Positions 4,489 to 5,405 of a stretch of 5,405 bases of DNA are shown piece by piece. The DNA comes from an uncultured Erysipelotrichaceae bacterium (GTDB lineage Bacteria; Bacillota_I; Bacilli_A; RFN20; CAG-826), in assembly GCA_902791085.1 (NCBI GenBank), contig CADAUN010000102.1:1-5405 (forward strand), in the 5' to 3' direction. Under the pieces are notes generated by a model that had not been told where the DNA came from, searched no databases, and was given only the letters and a program-made list of their open reading frames with translations. The number at the start of each line of letters is the position of its first letter. Positions within the stretch are counted from its first letter, which is position 1. Position numbers and translations under genes: made by a program.

Positions 4489-5405
4489 ATGAGCCTGCTT
4501 CGTATTGAACATCTACAAAAGTCTTATGGCGACAAACCAGTATTATCCGATGTGAATCTCGCCATTGAAAAAGGTGACATTTACGGCATTTTGGGTCTTT
4601 CTGGAGCTGGAAAGTCGACCTTGGTTCGTTGCTTGAACGGATTGGAATCCTTTGACGCCGGATCGATTTATTTCCAAGACCGGTTATGGAACTCTTCCAC
4701 TCATCCCATCAACCGAAAAGAACGAAGAAAGATGGCGATGATTTTTCAGTCGTTTAATCTATTAGAGCAGCGAACGGCTTTAGGGAATGTCGAATTGGCT
4801 TTGACGGTAAATCCCGACTTTTGCCGTCAGAAAATGGCGGTTATTCGTGAGACTTATCAAAAGAAAATGCGCGATGCCACCTCGCAAGAAAGAAAGCGAT
4901 TACGGGACGAAGAAAAGAAAGAACTTCATCATTTCAAAGAAAGACGGGCGCGTGAAGCCTTACGCCTCGTGGGATTAGAGAACAAAGAAGGGGCATATCC
5001 TTCGGAATTGTCAGGTGGTCAAAAGCAACGAGTCGCCATCGCTAGAGCATTGGTGTTAGAGCCAGAGATTTTGCTCTCTGATGAAGCGACCTCTGCTTTG
5101 GATCCTGAGACCACTTCTTCTGTCCTTGCCTTATTAAAACGATTAAATCATGATTTAGGACTCACTATCTTAATGATTTCTCATCAAATGAACGTCATTG
5201 AAGAAGCTTGCAACAAAGTGGCCATATTGGATGCCTCTCATATCGTCGAAAATGGGCCAATTCAAGAGGTTTATCTCTCGCCTCAAGCGGATATCACCAA
5301 GAAATTGCTTTACGCGAATCATCTCCATACGGCCTTGGACGAAGAAAAGCAAATCCGCCTCCTCTTTCGCGGCAATAGCGATGAACCCATTTTGGCGAAT
5401 ATCGT
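4489..5405 (+). CDS. metN: Methionine ABC transporter ATP-binding protein MetN (3' end outside window)
   Basis: This ATPase drives methionine import through the MetNIQ-type ABC transporter at the inner face of the membrane; 305 codons are visible. The nucleotide-binding motifs are intact: Walker A GLSGAGKST (36-44), Q-loop FQ (Q87), signature LSGGQKQRVAIARAL (174-188), Walker B ILLSDE (194-199), D-loop SALD (202-205) and the H-loop histidine H232. The wording DEATSALDPETT and LTILMISHQMNVIEEACNKV is that of MetN. After residue 275 the sequence enters the region where MetN proteins carry a C-terminal methionine-sensing (NIL) domain, which is cut by the window edge. Between the Q-loop and the signature there is a charged insertion of about 35 residues (roughly 108-152, including QERKRLRDEEKKELHHFKER) that standard MetN proteins, as I remember E. 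coli MetN, do not have. The ATG at 4489 follows AAAGGAG by 5 nt and sits 36 nt after the T-box U-tract. The methionine T-box upstream independently supports the substrate; the permease and binding protein are expected to follow beyond the window. Confidence 0.93.
   Translation, partial: MSLLRIEHLQKSYGDKPVLSDVNLAIEKGDIYGILGLSGAGKSTLVRCLNGLESFDAGSIYFQDRLWNSSTHPINRKERRKMAMIFQSFNLLEQRTALGNVELALTVNPDFCRQKMAVIRETYQKKMRDATSQERKRLRDEEKKELHHFKERRAREALRLVGLENKEGAYPSELSGGQKQRVAIARALVLEPEILLSDEATSALDPETTSSVLALLKRLNHDLGLTILMISHQMNVIEEACNKVAILDASHIVENGPIQEVYLSPQADITKKLLYANHLHTALDEEKQIRLLFRGNSDEPILANI

Noticed and set aside
1..5405. CRISPR array, insertion sequence, phage or toxin-antitoxin genes
   Set aside because: No regularly spaced repeats, transposase motifs, terminal inverted repeats with target duplications, or toxin-like gene pairs were found on either strand.

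Overview
The window looks like chromosomal DNA from a low-to-mid GC bacterium, most likely a member of the Bacillota (Firmicutes; a Bacilli/Erysipelotrichia-type anaerobe would fit). The reasons are a methionine-type T-box leader, strong AGGAG-type ribosome binding sites, sigma-A-like promoters with TATAAT boxes, rho-independent terminators, and a tRNA with its CCA end encoded. TGG is used for tryptophan and nothing suggests a recoded UGA. The lineage is an inference, not a match.

Left part (1-2618) is read entirely from the minus strand. In transcription order it holds a four-helix membrane protein of unknown function (2169-2618) with its own promoter and terminator; a 251-bp AT-rich gap carrying a long imperfect palindrome; a 460-residue FAD enzyme (535-1917) that strongly resembles the polyunsaturated fatty acid isomerase (PAI) of Propionibacterium/Cutibacterium acnes, which makes trans-10,cis-12 conjugated linoleic acid; a hairpin terminator; and the first 131 codons of another protein (1-395). 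That last start looks like the winged-helix N-terminus of a large iron-sulfur/flavin oxidoreductase, but the diagnostic part lies outside the window.

Middle part (2619-3720) holds a uracil-DNA glycosylase superfamily protein on the plus strand (2755-3327). It diverges from the membrane gene and converges, with only 6 bp between the stops, on a second small four-helix membrane protein (3334-3720, minus strand).

Right part (3721-5405) is read from the plus strand. A solitary tRNA-Leu(CAA) has a near-ideal promoter and terminator. It is followed by a promoter, a complete T-box leader whose specifier reads AUG (methionine), and the start of metN, the ATPase of the D-/L-methionine ABC transporter, which runs off the window. 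The logic of this unit is clear: uncharged tRNA-Met would stabilise the antiterminator and switch on methionine uptake. This MetN carries an unusual, highly charged insertion of about 35 residues between the Q-loop and the LSGGQ signature.

I see no CRISPR array, insertion sequence, phage gene or defence island. The most interesting items are the PAI-like isomerase with its palindrome-rich upstream region, and the insertion in MetN. I do not see a convincing new multi-gene system.
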